From positions 40,772,001 through 40,836,000 of the forward strand of contig CM066314.1 in NCBI GenBank assembly GCA_033807775.1: 64,000 bases of DNA. The letters are read 5' to 3'. Shown piece by piece: positions 32,715 through 45,477 of this stretch (its first letter is position 1; the number at the start of each line of letters is the position of its first letter). Both the position numbers and the translations under genes were made by a program. The notes beneath the pieces are model-generated. The model worked only from the letters and a program-made list of their open reading frames with translations, searched no databases and had not been told where the DNA came from. The stretch comes from Saussurea involucrata (Eukaryota; Streptophyta; Magnoliopsida; Asterales; Asteraceae).

Positions 32715-34641
32715 TAAATAAAAAATATATATTTCATTTAATTTTCCTTAAAAGAGTCGATGGCTTTATTAAGAATTAGTGTAAACTGGAAGCCTTTTTT
32801 CCTTCAAGAGGAAATGTGTGGAAAAGAGAACCGTTGTTGAGGCGTAGGCAATTACGTGTCCAAACTTCAAACATCACTTTTAAGATTATGGAAGAATTAC
32901 GCCGACTGAAGAATAACTAAATTACGTTTTTAGTCCCTTTTTTATGTTTCTATTACAAAATTTAACCCCTTACCTAATCTTTTTTAACATTACCTTTTTG
33001 GGTGAGGGCAAAATATACAAAAAAAAAAAATGGTCATTGAGTCATTATGTATAATGTTTAGTTGCATACTTTAGTAAAAATATCATCAAAAATTATACTC
33101 GTACAACTATAAACATATCAATACATGATTTATTATTTAATTCTGATTAAATTAGCTGAAATATTTTGTCGATTTGAAAAATTATCACAAATGAATATTA
33201 TTCATTGAGACAAAATCATATCAATTAGTGTAGTGCAAAAGGTACTTCTATGAACATGATGATATTATTACCTTTTTCTTTCTTTCTTAAAATAGTAATT
33301 TATTATTAGTCGTTATGGTATAAATTTAAATTGTTAAGACATTCCAATCTTACATGTTCAATGATACTCCATATATTCTCAAGTAGAGACGAACACAAAC
33401 GGTTATGATTGATCCAGATCAAAATGTTTCATCATCTAACGGATTATAGTATAATCGGTCCCGTTCTTTTGATTGGTTCCAAACCCAAATATAACATAAC
33501 AAGCCATCAAGGTCTCGCCCACTCGCTTTAATCGAGTTAATGGCCAATAGACAAGCACCACATTGCGCTTTCAAAACTCGGACATAACCAATTTTCCGAT
33601 AACTGGTCATCTAAAAAAACAATCATATTTAATAGTGATTGTATGGTTCTAACAAATCCTTAACCGCGTAAAATGTAAACGGTTCAAATCCAAATATGAT
33701 GAGTGTTACTAGTTTTTAGGCCTTCAAGCCCATCTTTGCTCCCAAGTATTTGCTCTGATTTCAAGATGAAATGTGAAAAAAACAACATTTTTAATTTTAA
33801 AGAATGATATGAATGTGTCTAATTATTTGCAGGTAGAGTAAATAAAATATTTTACGATGATCTAAAGAAAAAAATACAATATTTAATTGAACAATTTATA
33901 ATCTAACTTTCGATCATTAAAAATACAAAAAAAAAACTCGTGAACCAAGATCAATGATATAAATTCTTTGTATTCATTACAACTAGAAAAAAAGTATTTT
34001 TATCTCTTTGATAGGGATAATAACAGTTTTTTGGCTAACTCGGAATGATAAGATAGGACAAGAATAGGTCTAGTTTTGAATTTTGATCGTAGTTGTAGCT
34101 TACTTCCAATTACAAGCCCTATCGATAGAATCTAGTCGTCAGAGTCAAATCTTATAAAGAAATCATTTTATTCTTGAATAACTCAGAAATAAGAATTACT
34201 ATTCAATCAAATATTGTGAACCATTTGTCTAAAAAGAAAAATGAAGGACCGTTAACATGAAAAGTTATAGTCAAGGGACTAAAATTGATCATAAGCATAC
34301 TAAAAGGTAAACTTTGTAAATTTCATTCACAATTCTGAATTTAATCTTTCTTCACCCCCTTCCATCATCCCACCGATTACAGAATCGTCACCCCCTTTTC
34401 ATCTCTCTCTTCACTTTCTCTCTCTATACGTCGATTCTGTATATATAATTGTGTGTGTGTGTGTATATATATGGCTCCATAGACTACGCTTGTGCATTCG
34501 AGAGAATAATATTTATATCCGTCCACATAAAATTCCTAAATCATTTCAACTTCTTTCTCAAAACAGTAAAGTGTGATTGATCGATTCTGAAAGGGTTTAT
34601 ATCCAATTTGATTTGTAATAATCGTTGATTAGAGTTGTTTG
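32715..34641. other. Intergenic sequence and upstream region of the TCP11-like gene
   Basis: AT-rich with no gene or clear repeat found up to about 34340. From 34380 a CT-rich stretch (CATCTCTCTCTTCACTTTC, about 34400) and a (GT)n-TATATATA run (34448-34470) precede the first exon. This is a plausible core promoter and 5' untranslated region, but no transcription start can be read from sequence. Confidence 0.45.
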
Positions 34642-37600
34642 ATGGAGGTTGGAGTGGATAATTCACTGGAGACCGTCGGAGTTGCGATGGAATTTCCGGT
34701 CGTCGACGGTACAGAGGTATCATCGCCTCCAACTTTGCCGCCGAGGCTTCGCCGGAGACTCACCGAAACAAAGGCGTCTCCTTCTAGTGTTGAAGAAATC
34801 GAAGCTAAGCTTCGTGATGCAGATCTTCGTCGACAGGTTAGGTCTCTAATTTGTAGTTTCCTAAAACGTGATTAATAATAATTAATACATCGAAGGATTA
34901 GGATTTCTTCTTGTTTAATTTGTGCTTTTGGGGGATAAGTTCGCTGAACGTGTAAGAGATTATCATATAGATAAAAAGAAAAAAAGAAAAAAAAGTCTTA
35001 ATTTCTGCGAGTTTTGTAGTTCTTCTCTTTTCTTCTTCTTCTTTAGTTTCCCTGAGAAAGAAGAAATTTGAGAAGTTGTTTCATCGGAAAATTACGCAAA
35101 CCACTTGAGTTTACTAACTACTGATTAGGAGCAAGGAAATCATGGATTGTTATTATATGCATCACAAGTTTATGATCAAGTAAATTTAGTTTATGTTATT
35201 ATCTGATCATTTTTCATTCTATGTTATTTCCGTTTTGTTCTGTAAGTTTCTCTTTATTCTTGAAGGTTGTCCCTGAGTTAGGTAAGGTGGTTGGTTCAGA
35301 ATCTTTACTAATGGTGAATCAAACGATTTTTAAAGTTTTGTGGGTTATCATTTAAGCAATTGAAAAGGCAGAGGAATATAATTGGAAATAAGTTTCACAT
35401 CGCATTTTACTAAGTAATCGCTCAAAATTTATATATTTCAAGCTTAATTTTGTCTGTTCTTGGGATCTCTTTTTATTTATTTTTTTAGGTAATATGATTA
35501 CTTAGATTTCAACGTGCTGATTTTGTTTTTTGTTTTATTCTTTTCCTTTCTGGTTTGCAGAAATTTTATGAGCATTTATCAAGCAAGGCGCGACCAAAGC
35601 CCAGAAGTCCTCCACAATCTGCACATGAAGAAAACCTTGGTCAACGTCTTCAGGCAAAGCTCCTTGCTGCTGAACAGAAAAGGTAAAAAAGAAAAATTAA
35701 TTTTTTCATCTGGTTTTTTATCGTACCAATCAAAACCAAGACATAGTTGCTGAAAATTTCTAAGGTGATCTCCGATTGTGACATATCTATATCATGTGCT
35801 AACAGTAGTTCTAGAATTTACAAAGCTTGTTCCATGTGAAGTTTAGGTCATTATCTAACTTTCACCTACTATTCGGCAGCTTTTGTTCGGCAATTGTATT
35901 GTCATTAATTGATTTGGTAATTATTGGTTGAATCGTGTTTCCCCTCTGCTGTTTCAACTGCCTTTTGGGTGCTTTCTTGTTTGCTGCTATTCATTGTGAT
36001 GGCCGATCATCATCAGAAAATTAACTTCAACGTCATTATAATATATTTCATGGTATTTGGTCTTAGTCCAAGAGATAAATATTCTATTTTTGAAATGAGA
36101 GTTGATGAAGCACTTATCCGCTATTGTCATGATCTTTGTTGTTTAAAATATCAGGTCGAGTATTTTGGCAAAAGCTCAGCTGCGTCTAGCTAAGCTGGAC
36201 CAGTTGCGTCAAGCAGCAAGGACTGGGGTAGAAGTGCGCGTAAAGAAGGAATGTGCAGAACTTGGTACAAAAGTGGAATTGCGAGTAAGGCAGGCGGAGA
36301 CCAACAGAATGAGAATCCTAAAAGCCTACAGGCAACGGAGGGCCACATTAAGGGAAAGGACATCTCAATCTCTTACAAGAAGGATTGCACGAGAAAGTAA
36401 GTATAAGGAGCGTGTTTGTGCTGCAATTTCTCAGAAGCGTGCAGCAGCCGAGAAGAAAAGATTGGGATTACTGGAAGCTGACATTGAAAAGGCACATAAT
36501 AGGCTTTTGCAAGTAAGAATGGTAGCCAAATCTGTTTCTCAGCAGCGAGAGATTGAAAGAAGGAGATTGAGAGAGAGTTTGGAAGATAAACTACAAAGGG
36601 TATGCACGTCTTTTTCTTTATTGTTCTTCGATACTCATTTTGTACTTCTGAAACACTTATTTTGGGAAATTGATATGCAGGCAAAGAGACAGAGAGCAGA
36701 ATATCTAATGCAGAGAGCCAGATTACATAATTCTATCGGTGTTAATTGGACCAAGAAAATGCAAAAGCAAGCTGACCATCTTTCTAGAAAATTAGCAAGG
36801 TACACATGCTAAAAATAAACTTTTGATCTTTGTGTTTATGAAATATAAGTTTAACTGTTTAACTCTTGTATGAAACTAATGTTACTACTTTTGTTAGGTG
36901 CTGGAAGAAATTTCTTAAGCGTGGGACCACCTTTGATTTGGCGAAAAACTTCTCTGTTCTAAACATCAACGAGGACCATGTAAAATCAATGCCATTTGAG
37001 CAGTTTGCGCTTCTGATTGAAGCCCCCTCTACGCTTCAGACTACAAAATCATTACTCGAGCGGCTTGAGATACGCTACAAAGCTTTAATAAGCACCACAT
37101 CTAGCATGAGTTCTCATGGTCAAGATGACATTGATCACCTTCTTAAACGAGTTGCTTCGCCTAGTCGAAGGCCCACACCCAAAAGCACCGGTCGCACTGG
37201 ACATCTAAAGAAACCGGGGACCACAAGAACGGTTCCCAAGACGACACCTATCAAGTTATCAAGATACCAAGTTAGAGTAGTGCTTTGTGCTTACATGATT
37301 CTTGGTCATCCTGATGCTGTTTTTAGTGGCCAAGGGGAGCGCGAGACTGCTTTAGCCGAGTCTGCCAAGAAGTTTGTCCACGAATTTGAGTTGTTGATTA
37401 ATATAATAGTAAATGGACATCTGCACAACTCTGGTACACACACCTACAGGTCACAGGTGGCAGCTTTTGATTCGGCGTGGTGCTCTTACCTGAATAGCTT
37501 TGTGGTATGGAAGGTTAAGGATGCCGAGTCTTTGGAGGAGGATTTGGTGAGGGCTGCATGCCAGATGGAAATCTCTATGATGCAAAAATGCAAGCTGACA

Positions 37601-40548
37601 CCTGAAGGAGATAGTGCCGATCTTACACATGATATGAAAGCTATTCAGAGACAGGTTGCTTTAATTTCATCTATTTCCTTATGTTATGATTTTAATTTTA
37701 GTAGCTTAAAGGCATTAGACTTTTTACAGGTTACAGAAGATCAGAAACTCTTGAGGGAAAGAGTAATGCATCTGAGTGGTGATGCGGGGATAGCGCGGAT
37801 GCGGAATGCTCTTTCTGATACACGAATAAAATTCTTTGAAGCAAAGGAGAATGGTGGGCCCATTGGGTCACCAGTTGCACATATACCACCATCTCCTTCG
37901 TTGCGGCAAACACCAAATGCATCTGAAAGTGAAGAGCCTAGCCGTGTGGTTCGCTCCCTATTCAAAGACGATGATTCCAAAAAAGATGATGTTGGCTCCT
38001 CTGCTTCTACCAGCAAATCTTCAGAAAGTCAGGTGTATCAATCTGGTGAGATGCTCAGCATGGAGAATGAATTGATCGTGAATGAATTTGTTCATGGGCA
38101 GCATTATTCATTTGCTAATGGCTCAAATGTTACCGATGAAGACCAGACAGTGGTCAAGGTTAGTTTGTTTGGATAAAAATATTTACAGAGTTTGCATTTT
38201 TTCTTCAGATTTTTGTTCTTTGTTCCTTTCTTTACAAAAAAGTTGGTGTTTTTATAAGAAACTTTGCTGAAGCTACTTTTGCTGGATCAGGTACGGCAGA
38301 CGATGGAAAAAGCTTTCTGGGATGATATAACTGATTCTATACGGCGGGATAATTATGATCGTGTTGTTGAACTGATGAAGGAAGTAAGGGATGAACTTTG
38401 TGAGATGGCTCCTCAGAGTTGGAAACAAGACATAATGGAAGCTATTGATGTGGTTATTCTTTCTCAGGTGAACACCATTTAAATGCTGCGACTCTTGGGA
38501 TATCTTTATCTTTATTTACCATTTTTGTTTAGTTTTGGCTGGTTTATATTGCTGAAATATTTGTTATCTTCCTTCGTAGTTGTTGAATTCCGGCAGTTTA
38601 GACATGGAGTATCTAGGAAAAATCATGGAGTTCGCTTTGGTCAGCCTGAAGAAGCTTTCAGCTCCAGCAAATGAAATCAATCTTAAGGATGCCCACCAAA
38701 AAGTTATAAGAGAATTAGCTGATATATGCCGGGCAGATGATTCTAACCATTCACATGCGATAGCATTGGTTAAGGGTTTGCGCTTTGTCCTTGAGCAGAT
38801 ACAGGTATCTCTTTGCTTATATAGTATATATATATAGAGAGAGAGAGAGAGAGGGAGGTTCATGGGAAAACCTAAATTTTTTTGGAAAACTGAGGAATAC
38901 CTTGGTAGCCCTTCATCTGGACGGTATGCCCTTGTGCATACAAGTAAATTAAGTTGCTTTTTGGTTTTTATGCACCTGTGCATTATGCATTTGTGCATAT
39001 GCACGTGTGCATGTTACAAATTACTTGTATGCACAAGTTGGCTACCAGGGTGTTCCTAAGTTTTCCATTTTTTGGAGGTTTTCCCTTGAACCTGACCCTA
39101 TATATATATATTTTAAATTTAAATAAAAGTTAAAAATGGTAAAATTACTATCATGTCCTGTAGGTGCTCAAGCAAGAAATTAGTAACGCTCGTATCAAGA
39201 TCATGGAACCGTTACTGAAGGGGCCCGCTGGTTTGGAATACCTAGGAAAAGCGTTTGCAAAGCGGTTTGGACCACCTTCTGATGCATCCACTCGCCTTCC
39301 ATTGACAATGAGGTGGCTTTCATCTTTAGGGCCCACCTACGATCAGGATTGGAGTGACCACACACAAATCCTTTCGGGTTTGCAAGATGGTTCACCATCG
39401 GAAAAGTTTGTTCTGCCTTCCACTGCTCTAAGAACTGGCGGAAGCTTCTCAAGCGGAATACAAACTTCAACTCCTATTTCTGTAACAGATGCTGCAGATA
39501 ATCAATTCCCAGAGTGCAAGGGAGAAAAACGTAATTTGCTAGTGAGGCTTGGTTTGATGAAGCTGGTGAATGATGTTTATGGCGTGACACAAGAGGAGTT
39601 ACCCGAAACTTTGAAGCTCAACTTTCTCAGGCTAAGGGTCGTTCAGGCTCAACTTCAGAAAATCATCGTGACCGCTACCAGGTAGCCCAATATTAGTATA
39701 GGGCCAGGTTCAGGGGAAAACCTCAAAAAAGGGAAAACTGAGGAACACCCTGGTAGTCCTTTCATCAAGTAATTTGTAACATGCACATGTGCATAAAAAC
39801 CAAAAAATAACTTAATTTACTTGTATGCACAAAGTGCATATCGTCTAGATGAAGGGCTACAAGGTGTTGCTCAGTTTTCCATTTTCTTGAGGTTTTCCCC
39901 TGAACCTCCTTCTATTAGTATATTACCCTGATCAATTTAGCTAGACTTGGGCCATTTCTCTTGAATATACATTAAAACCATTCTTCTCTCCTAAAGGCTT
40001 TGGCTTTTTTGGAAAGTAATCTAATGGAATAATGCTTGATTTCTAACCAATGTTTGTGATGTTGTATGCACAGCATTCTAGTTCTTCGACAAACACTTGT
40101 AATGGAACAAATGATATCAAACCCTGAGGAAATGGAGATCACATTGCAACGATGCTCCACGCAGCTCTTGCAGATTCTGGACACGGTGGAGAGCGCAGGG
40201 CTTGAGGAGATCGTTGAAGTTGTTAGCAAAACTTTAGAGGGTTTTGATCAAACCAACGATCCAACAAAAACAAAGTCCAGAAGACTTGTGATGGCAAGAA
40301 TGTTAAGAAAAAGCGTACAAGCCGAGGATCCTGTTTTTGTCAAGGTGTCTAGAGCGGTTTATTTGGCTACCCGAGGGGTTGTACTTGGCGGCAAGGGAAG
40401 ACAACTGGCGGTGATGGCGCTCCGGCAAGTGGGGGCGGCGGCTTTGAGCGGTAGAGTGGTGGAAGCTGGGAAGGTGTTGGGAGTTATGGCTAGTGTAACC
40501 GAGAGTGTTCATGGGTTGTGGTACGATGATTTGATCAAGAAGGTGTGA
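34642..40548 (+). CDS. T-complex protein 11-like (Tcp11 domain) gene, ten exons, 1153 residues
   Basis: Exons: 34642-34836, 35561-35682, 36155-36599, 36681-36799, 36898-37654, 37730-38158, 38291-38467, 38580-38804, 39164-39681, 40074-40548. All introns are GT-AG and the phases close exactly (3462 nt). The N-terminal part is acidic then Arg-rich (LPPRLRRRLTE). Residues ~105-300 are a Lys/Arg/Glu-rich coiled coil (RQRRATLRERTSQSLTRRI). A basic linker (RRPTPKSTGRTGHLKKPG) precedes the Tcp11 region from about residue 415 (VVLCAYMILGHPDAVFSG) to the end (ESVHGLWYDDLIKK). Plant members such as the Arabidopsis pair are of similar length. The molecular role in plants is poorly known; animal TCP11 acts in sperm signalling. 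The ATG was chosen because it opens the first in-frame exon. MITEs sit in introns 8 and 9. Confidence 0.92.
38853..39098. mobile_element. Foldback MITE, copy 2, in intron 8 of the TCP11-like gene
   Basis: The ends GGGAGGTTCATGGGAAAACC and, reverse complemented, AGGGTCAGGTTCAAGGGAAA are flanked by TA/GA runs. The sequence is close to copy 1 (28460-28725), including TATGCCCTTGTGCATACAAG. It occupies most of the 359-bp intron 8 and can fold into one long hairpin. Confidence 0.8.
39692..39922. mobile_element. Foldback MITE, copy 3, with 10-bp TSD, in intron 9
   Basis: The element body is 39701-39912; TATTAGTATA is duplicated at 39691-39700 and 39913-39922. The ends carry AGGTTCAGGGGAAAACCTC in inverted orientation. 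A 9-11 bp duplication is the signature of the Mutator superfamily. The insertion point is only about 18 bases downstream of the exon 9 splice donor. Confidence 0.85.
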
Positions 40549-40658
40549 AAAAGGTGGGAGTGTTGGAGTGGCTTGGTTTGTACATAATTAATTGTGGGTT
40601 AAATACGTGATTTGTGTAGAAGAGTAGCAACAAATAGAATGTATAAATTGGGAATATG

Positions 40659-40664
40659 AATAAA
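40659..40664 (+). promoter_or_regulatory. Polyadenylation signal candidate
   Basis: AATAAA 111 bases after the stop codon of the TCP11-like gene. Confidence 0.5.
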
Positions 40665-41463
40665 GGATACTCGTTTATCGATATCTCGATAAACACTCGA
40701 GAACGGTTAGATGTTCCAGTCTTGAGGGTTGTTATCAGCATTTGCAATTTGATAACGGTTGTGACCTTATCGCTCTCAACTAATCCCGGAATGGTCTTAT
40801 TTGGTTTATCGTTCATATACAAGAATTATATTTATATAGATTCAAGCATCGAAAGGGTGTCAAATTCAAATGTAGATTCAAGAATACATACTGGTTTTCT
40901 TGTTTGTTGATAATATCCCTCCTACTCCTAGCCCTAGGGAAAGAAAAGAATATTTCAGGAATGTCTGGCTCAAAAATTCTTACAACATTAACAAAATTTA
41001 TGTGATTTTATTAATAATAACTGATTTAGGTCACTACTTTTAGATAAATATCATATTCATATTCATATTCATGTGGGGGCACACCTGAAATTTTATGCAC
41101 CTTTAAGGTGGATCAAAGACCCGACAAATCGATTCCGCCTTTTTGAAGGATTTTTTTGAGTATTGGTTGATTTCGAGAGACTTTTTTTCGCAAGTAGAGT
41201 TTTTTGTTTGGTATGAAAGGTTGACGGGTGCTCCAGATGTTTGGAAAATGCAAGAAACGTCAAGAAAAAAACCAAAAAAAATCTCGAAATCAACCGATAT
41301 AAAAAATAATTTAAACTTTTATAATTTCTTTTTAAAATAAAATACTAAAAATTAAAAAAATAAATTATATTTAATTATAATAGATTTTTTATTTTTGCTA
41401 TTGTAACAATAATTATCATTGCGATAAGACTAAAAAAATACTTTTAAAATTCATGTATGATAG
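40665..41463. other. Intergenic sequence downstream of the TCP11-like gene
   Basis: No gene or RNA recognised. It contains a short (CATATT)n run near 41052 and an AT-rich tail. Confidence 0.45.
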
Positions 41464-42110
41464 TAGAGATGGCCATTTGGGTATGGATCCGGCACGACCC
41501 GCTTAAAGACCGATCCGGCCCAACTCGTGCCCAAGCCCGTCGGTTATAACCGGGCCAACATTTTGGGGGTTTCGTCTGCCCGGCCCGACCCAAAGCCCGA
41601 TTGACGCCCGGACCCAAGCCTGGCCCGACTCGGCCCATTTGCATTTAAAAAAAGAGCCGTTATAAAATGGTATTATGACCGTTTTTTGAGAAAAATAGCC
41701 GTTTTTCTTTTTTTATAAGCGTTCCTCACACTATAAATAGGATAGTTGGTGTATGGGGTTACATACCAAGTTACAAAACCCAAAAAACGCAATTCTCGCT
41801 CAAAATTCTCGATTTCTTGCTACCTCGTGTTCGTTTTTCGCAACTTCTCAATCTCTCAATTACGCATTTTTAAGTGTATTAGATAATTAGAATAACATTT
41901 ATAAATTAAAATAATATATTTTCTTTGTGAAGGCCCAGTTAAGCCCCGACCCGAAAGCCCGACTTTATAATAGCCTAAGCGGGCCCGGATATTTGTGCTC
42001 AAGCCCGGCCCGGCCCGGGCCCAACCAAAGCCCGAGCTTTATAATGGTGTTCCGGCCCGGTTCATCACGAGGCCCGATCTAACCCGGTCTGATCCGGTTG
42101 GCCACCTCTA
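41464..42110. mobile_element. hAT-like non-autonomous element with perfect 8-bp TSD
   Basis: The ends TAGAGATGGCCA and, reverse complemented, TAGAGGTGGCCA are flanked by TATGATAG at 41456-41463 and 42111-42118. It is 647 bp. Both subterminal regions are dense in GGCCCG/CGGGCC motifs in both orientations, as expected for transposase-binding subterminal repeats. There is no transposase; short frames in it are artefacts. Confidence 0.85.
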
Positions 42111-42599
42111 TATGATAGTATGTAACTTAACATTTGTCTTTGTAAAGGTATTACATGCCTTATCAAAGTATATATATTCCACAAATTAAATGCTTTTCCA
42201 AAATATAATTATAAACACTTAGGGGCTGTTTGTTTACCTATGAATAGTTCCATTAAGAGGCAACCTCTGAATCGTTGAGAGGTGAATCTTGTTTGGCAAA
42301 AAAAAGTATGTCTCTTAATGGTTCCAAAAGCCTTTTAATGATTTAGCATCTTGGGTCACCCTTAACCATTCAGTACTCTGATTTCATTCTAAACAAATAC
42401 CAAACAACCATATTTCATTTTGCACTATATCATAAAAGTCTCTTAACCATTATGACATGTAACACCCCGAAAATTGGTATAAAGAACGAACCACTGACTG
42501 TTTTTGCATGATTCGATATTTACCAAGCTACATTGAGTTTAGGACTTAAATATAATCGGATTTGGGTTGGAAGAGTGAGTTATTTGGGCTCGGTACTTG

Positions 42600-42745
42600 T
42601 GGGGCGATAGTGCCGGGCGATAGTGCCCGGCGATAGTGACCATGTCACTATCGCCCATGTCATGATCGCACGAAGTGTACCGAGAGTCCATGGGTAGCGG
42701 GCGAGTATGCCCGGCGATAGTGACAGTGTCACTATCGCCGTGTCA
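42600..42745 (+). repeat. GATAGTG palindrome cluster in the element F LTR
   Basis: Repeated GGCGATAGTG with inverted CACTATCGCC, forming at least two hairpins (CGATAGTGACCATGTCACTA and GGCGATAGTGACAGTGTCAC, each continuing to the inverted arm). The 3' LTR copy is at about 49048-49180. Confidence 0.8.
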
Positions 42746-44384
42746 CAATCGCGAGCGGGCCCTGAGGGTTTTAAACCCACACCTTTCAGCCTTCTTTCAT
42801 TTCTATTCCATCTCTCTTTCTCTAAACTCTCCCAAACGAACCCTTTTCTCCTATTTCAGTTTTTGAAGCCTCTAAGGCTCCGATTTTGGAGTTTTCAAGT
42901 GACTCCTTGCATCTTGATGAGGATTTGGAAGCAAAGGTATGGGTTTATCTTCCTCATCTCTTTTGTTGGTCCCAATCTCTTAGTGTTCACCAAACCCTCT
43001 CCTAAAATCTTTCCTTCCTTTTAAAGAAATGGAGATTGAAGCATATCTTGGTAAACCTAGAAGTGTTTGGTTGGTAGATTCACTTGATGGTTGAGGTAAT
43101 CTTCTCTTCTCTTCATTGTGGAAATTAGGGTTTTGATCTATTGGTGATTTTGAGTGTAATATGTTGGGGGAAATGATTCTAAGTGTTTGGGGATAAATAC
43201 TTATGGTTGGAAACTTATGGATTTAGGTTTTGGAAGATTTGGACTTGAAGGTGTGGACTTCTTCAAAGGAGCATACGTATGGGAAAATCTAGATTTAGCT
43301 TAATCTAGCGAGGTGAGTTCAAGTTGCTTTGTGAAAACTTTGTACATGCCAAAATATGTGTTTTAAAGTATTTGTGTGCTTTACGTGAAATTATCCCTTG
43401 TTGAATTATTTGGTGGGTTGTGATTTAGTCAAAGGGTTGAGCTTTATAAATCTTATAAAACACCTGTATTTGGGGATTTTGAGTGATTGATAGATAAATC
43501 ACGAGTGAAAGAGGTTTTGTTAATTTATTGCAGAAGTGAAGGTTATTTGGTCAAAATACACTTTTAGTGTTTTGTGATTATGTGATAACTATGATGTGGC
43601 ACATTTTAAAGTGTGAACGTGTGAGTTGGGAATTTTGGTCAATCCGACCATGTGAATGTTTTAAGAGTTGTAAACCTTTATTTTGAGGCCGATGGCCTAT
43701 TGAGGAATTAAAAGATAAGGGTTTTGGGTAACGATGCATTTGGGTTTACATAACCGTGTGAGTAACACGTATTTGACTAAACATTTATTTTGGCCTTAAA
43801 GGCTTGATTTATACTCAAATGATTCTTTTGAGTGTTTGCCGGTTTTAATGACTCGAGATGGAGTCTTGGATGTGTTATATGCTTAAGTGCATTTTATTCG
43901 AATACGTGCCGGTTTAAGTGTTGGTCTTATGTGTGAAGACCGTTTGATGATTTATTCTTAGTACCTTTGGGACTAATGAACCCTAGCGAGTTATATGCAT
44001 TGTCAAGTAATAAAAGAGTTGCATATACGTGTACCTATAGATGCATATTTGATTTGACTTCATTGGGAAGGTGGCAATGAAGGGGTTGTGAGATTATCAT
44101 GCCTCGGAGCGTGTGTTGCATGATGTGAGTTAGATGCATTTCATTTGTATGAATTGATATTGATAAATGATCATTAGATCTTTTGAGCAGAGAGCTCGGT
44201 TTTGGACTCGATTGAGTCTCGAGGGCATTCGCCCGATTTTTAATAAGCTCGACGTGGGCTTGGGGTTTGAGTTGCATGAATTGCATTATATTTGATGTTG
44301 ACATGATTTGAATGCATTAGTTATTCTTTTAGGGTCATGTATATATTTACGTCAAGTAAGCTTGTTTTGGATGGTGGGTTTCCA

Positions 44385-44690
44385 AGGTAAAGACCTAGTA
44401 TGGTTGAACTTGGTAGTTTTAAATGGACTAAAGACCTAGTATGGTTGATGTCTAAGATGGGCTAAAGACCTAGCATGGTTGATGCCGAAGATTGACTAAA
44501 GACCTAGTATGGTTGATGTCAAAGATGGGCTAAAGATCTAGTATGATTGATGCCGGAAATGGACTAAAGACCTAGTATGGTTGATGTCTAAGACGGGCTA
44601 AAGACCTAGTATGGTTGATGCCGAAGATTGACTAAAGACCTAGTATGGTTGATGCCGAAGATTGACTAAAGACCTAGTATGGTTGATGTC
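44385..44690 (+). repeat. Tandem array, ~31-34 bp units, element F 5' LTR
   Basis: About nine units of CTAAAGACCTAGTATGGTTG with variable joining segments (ATGCCGAAGATTGA, ATGTCTAAGATGGG). The 3' LTR copy (58428-58698) has one unit fewer. Confidence 0.85.
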
Positions 44691-45477
44691 ATCTTCTTTC
44701 CCCATCCAAGAAGCTTACTTACGTTTATTAATTGTGGTTTAATTTATGTGTTTGCCATATTCGATGAGATCGGGTCTCCCCCGTCACCGAAGGGTGTTGC
44801 TTTCGGGTATTTTATTTATTCGCATTGTTGAGGTTATATTACATGCATATGGATTGTTTTCCATGATTGATGGACGGATTTATGTTACATCCTTATTGGT
44901 TGTTTTAACTATTGGAGTTTTATTCGCAGTGACGATTATTGAGAAATTATTATTATTAATTAACTCTTGAAGTGAGTTTTGGATTTGAGTCATTTGCAGA
45001 GACACGATTTTCATTGGAAGCTTTCCTCTCAGAAGTTGTGTGCGTTTGGAAAATGGGTTGTCGATGTCTTTCATACAAACCCTTTTAGAAAATCATTTAT
45101 TAAGATGAAGCTGTAGATTTATCAAATGATTTGCTCTTGATGTAAACTCTTGAACTCACTAGGCGTTAGCCTAACCTTTTTATTTGTCGGCATGTGCAAC
45201 AGGTCCAGGTTGGGAATAGCTTTAGCTACACTGTGAAGTGATGAGTGCTAGTAGAGTGCACGAGGAGTGAGATGCTTAGCGAAGTCTTCCGCACTTGTTG
45301 GAATTTGCAACTGGTATTTGGGTTAAGTAACACCCGCCTCGAGTTGTTAGTCGTTAATTCGTGAGGTTTAAACTTTAAGGTATTTTAAGGATGGTTCGTA
45401 GAAGTAATTTTATCATCTTATAGTTTAATTTATTGAAATTAAAGTTAGTTGCTCACTCAGATTTTGAGGGTGTTACA

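Larger units (their letters stand above)
42458..45477 (+). repeat. Element F 5' LTR (3020 bp)
   Basis: Starts TGTAACACCCCGAAAATTGG and ends TTGAGGGTGTTACA. It contains GC-rich palindromes built on GGCGATAGTG/CACTATCGCC (about 42600-42745), a CT-rich stretch after them, and a tandem array at 44385-44690. It is 47 bp longer than the 3' LTR, exactly one 13-bp and one 34-bp repeat unit. Confidence 0.9.

Noticed and set aside
36373..39470. Minus-strand frames opposite TCP11-like exons
   Set aside because: Shadows of coding exons, with no motif of their own.
42580..43024. Frames around the GATAGTG palindromes, repeated at 48992-49409
   Set aside because: LTR sequence; duplicated only because both LTRs of element F are present.
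44385..44690. CRISPR-like array
   Set aside because: Units and spacers both drift and are related to each other; it is an LTR tandem repeat in a plant genome.
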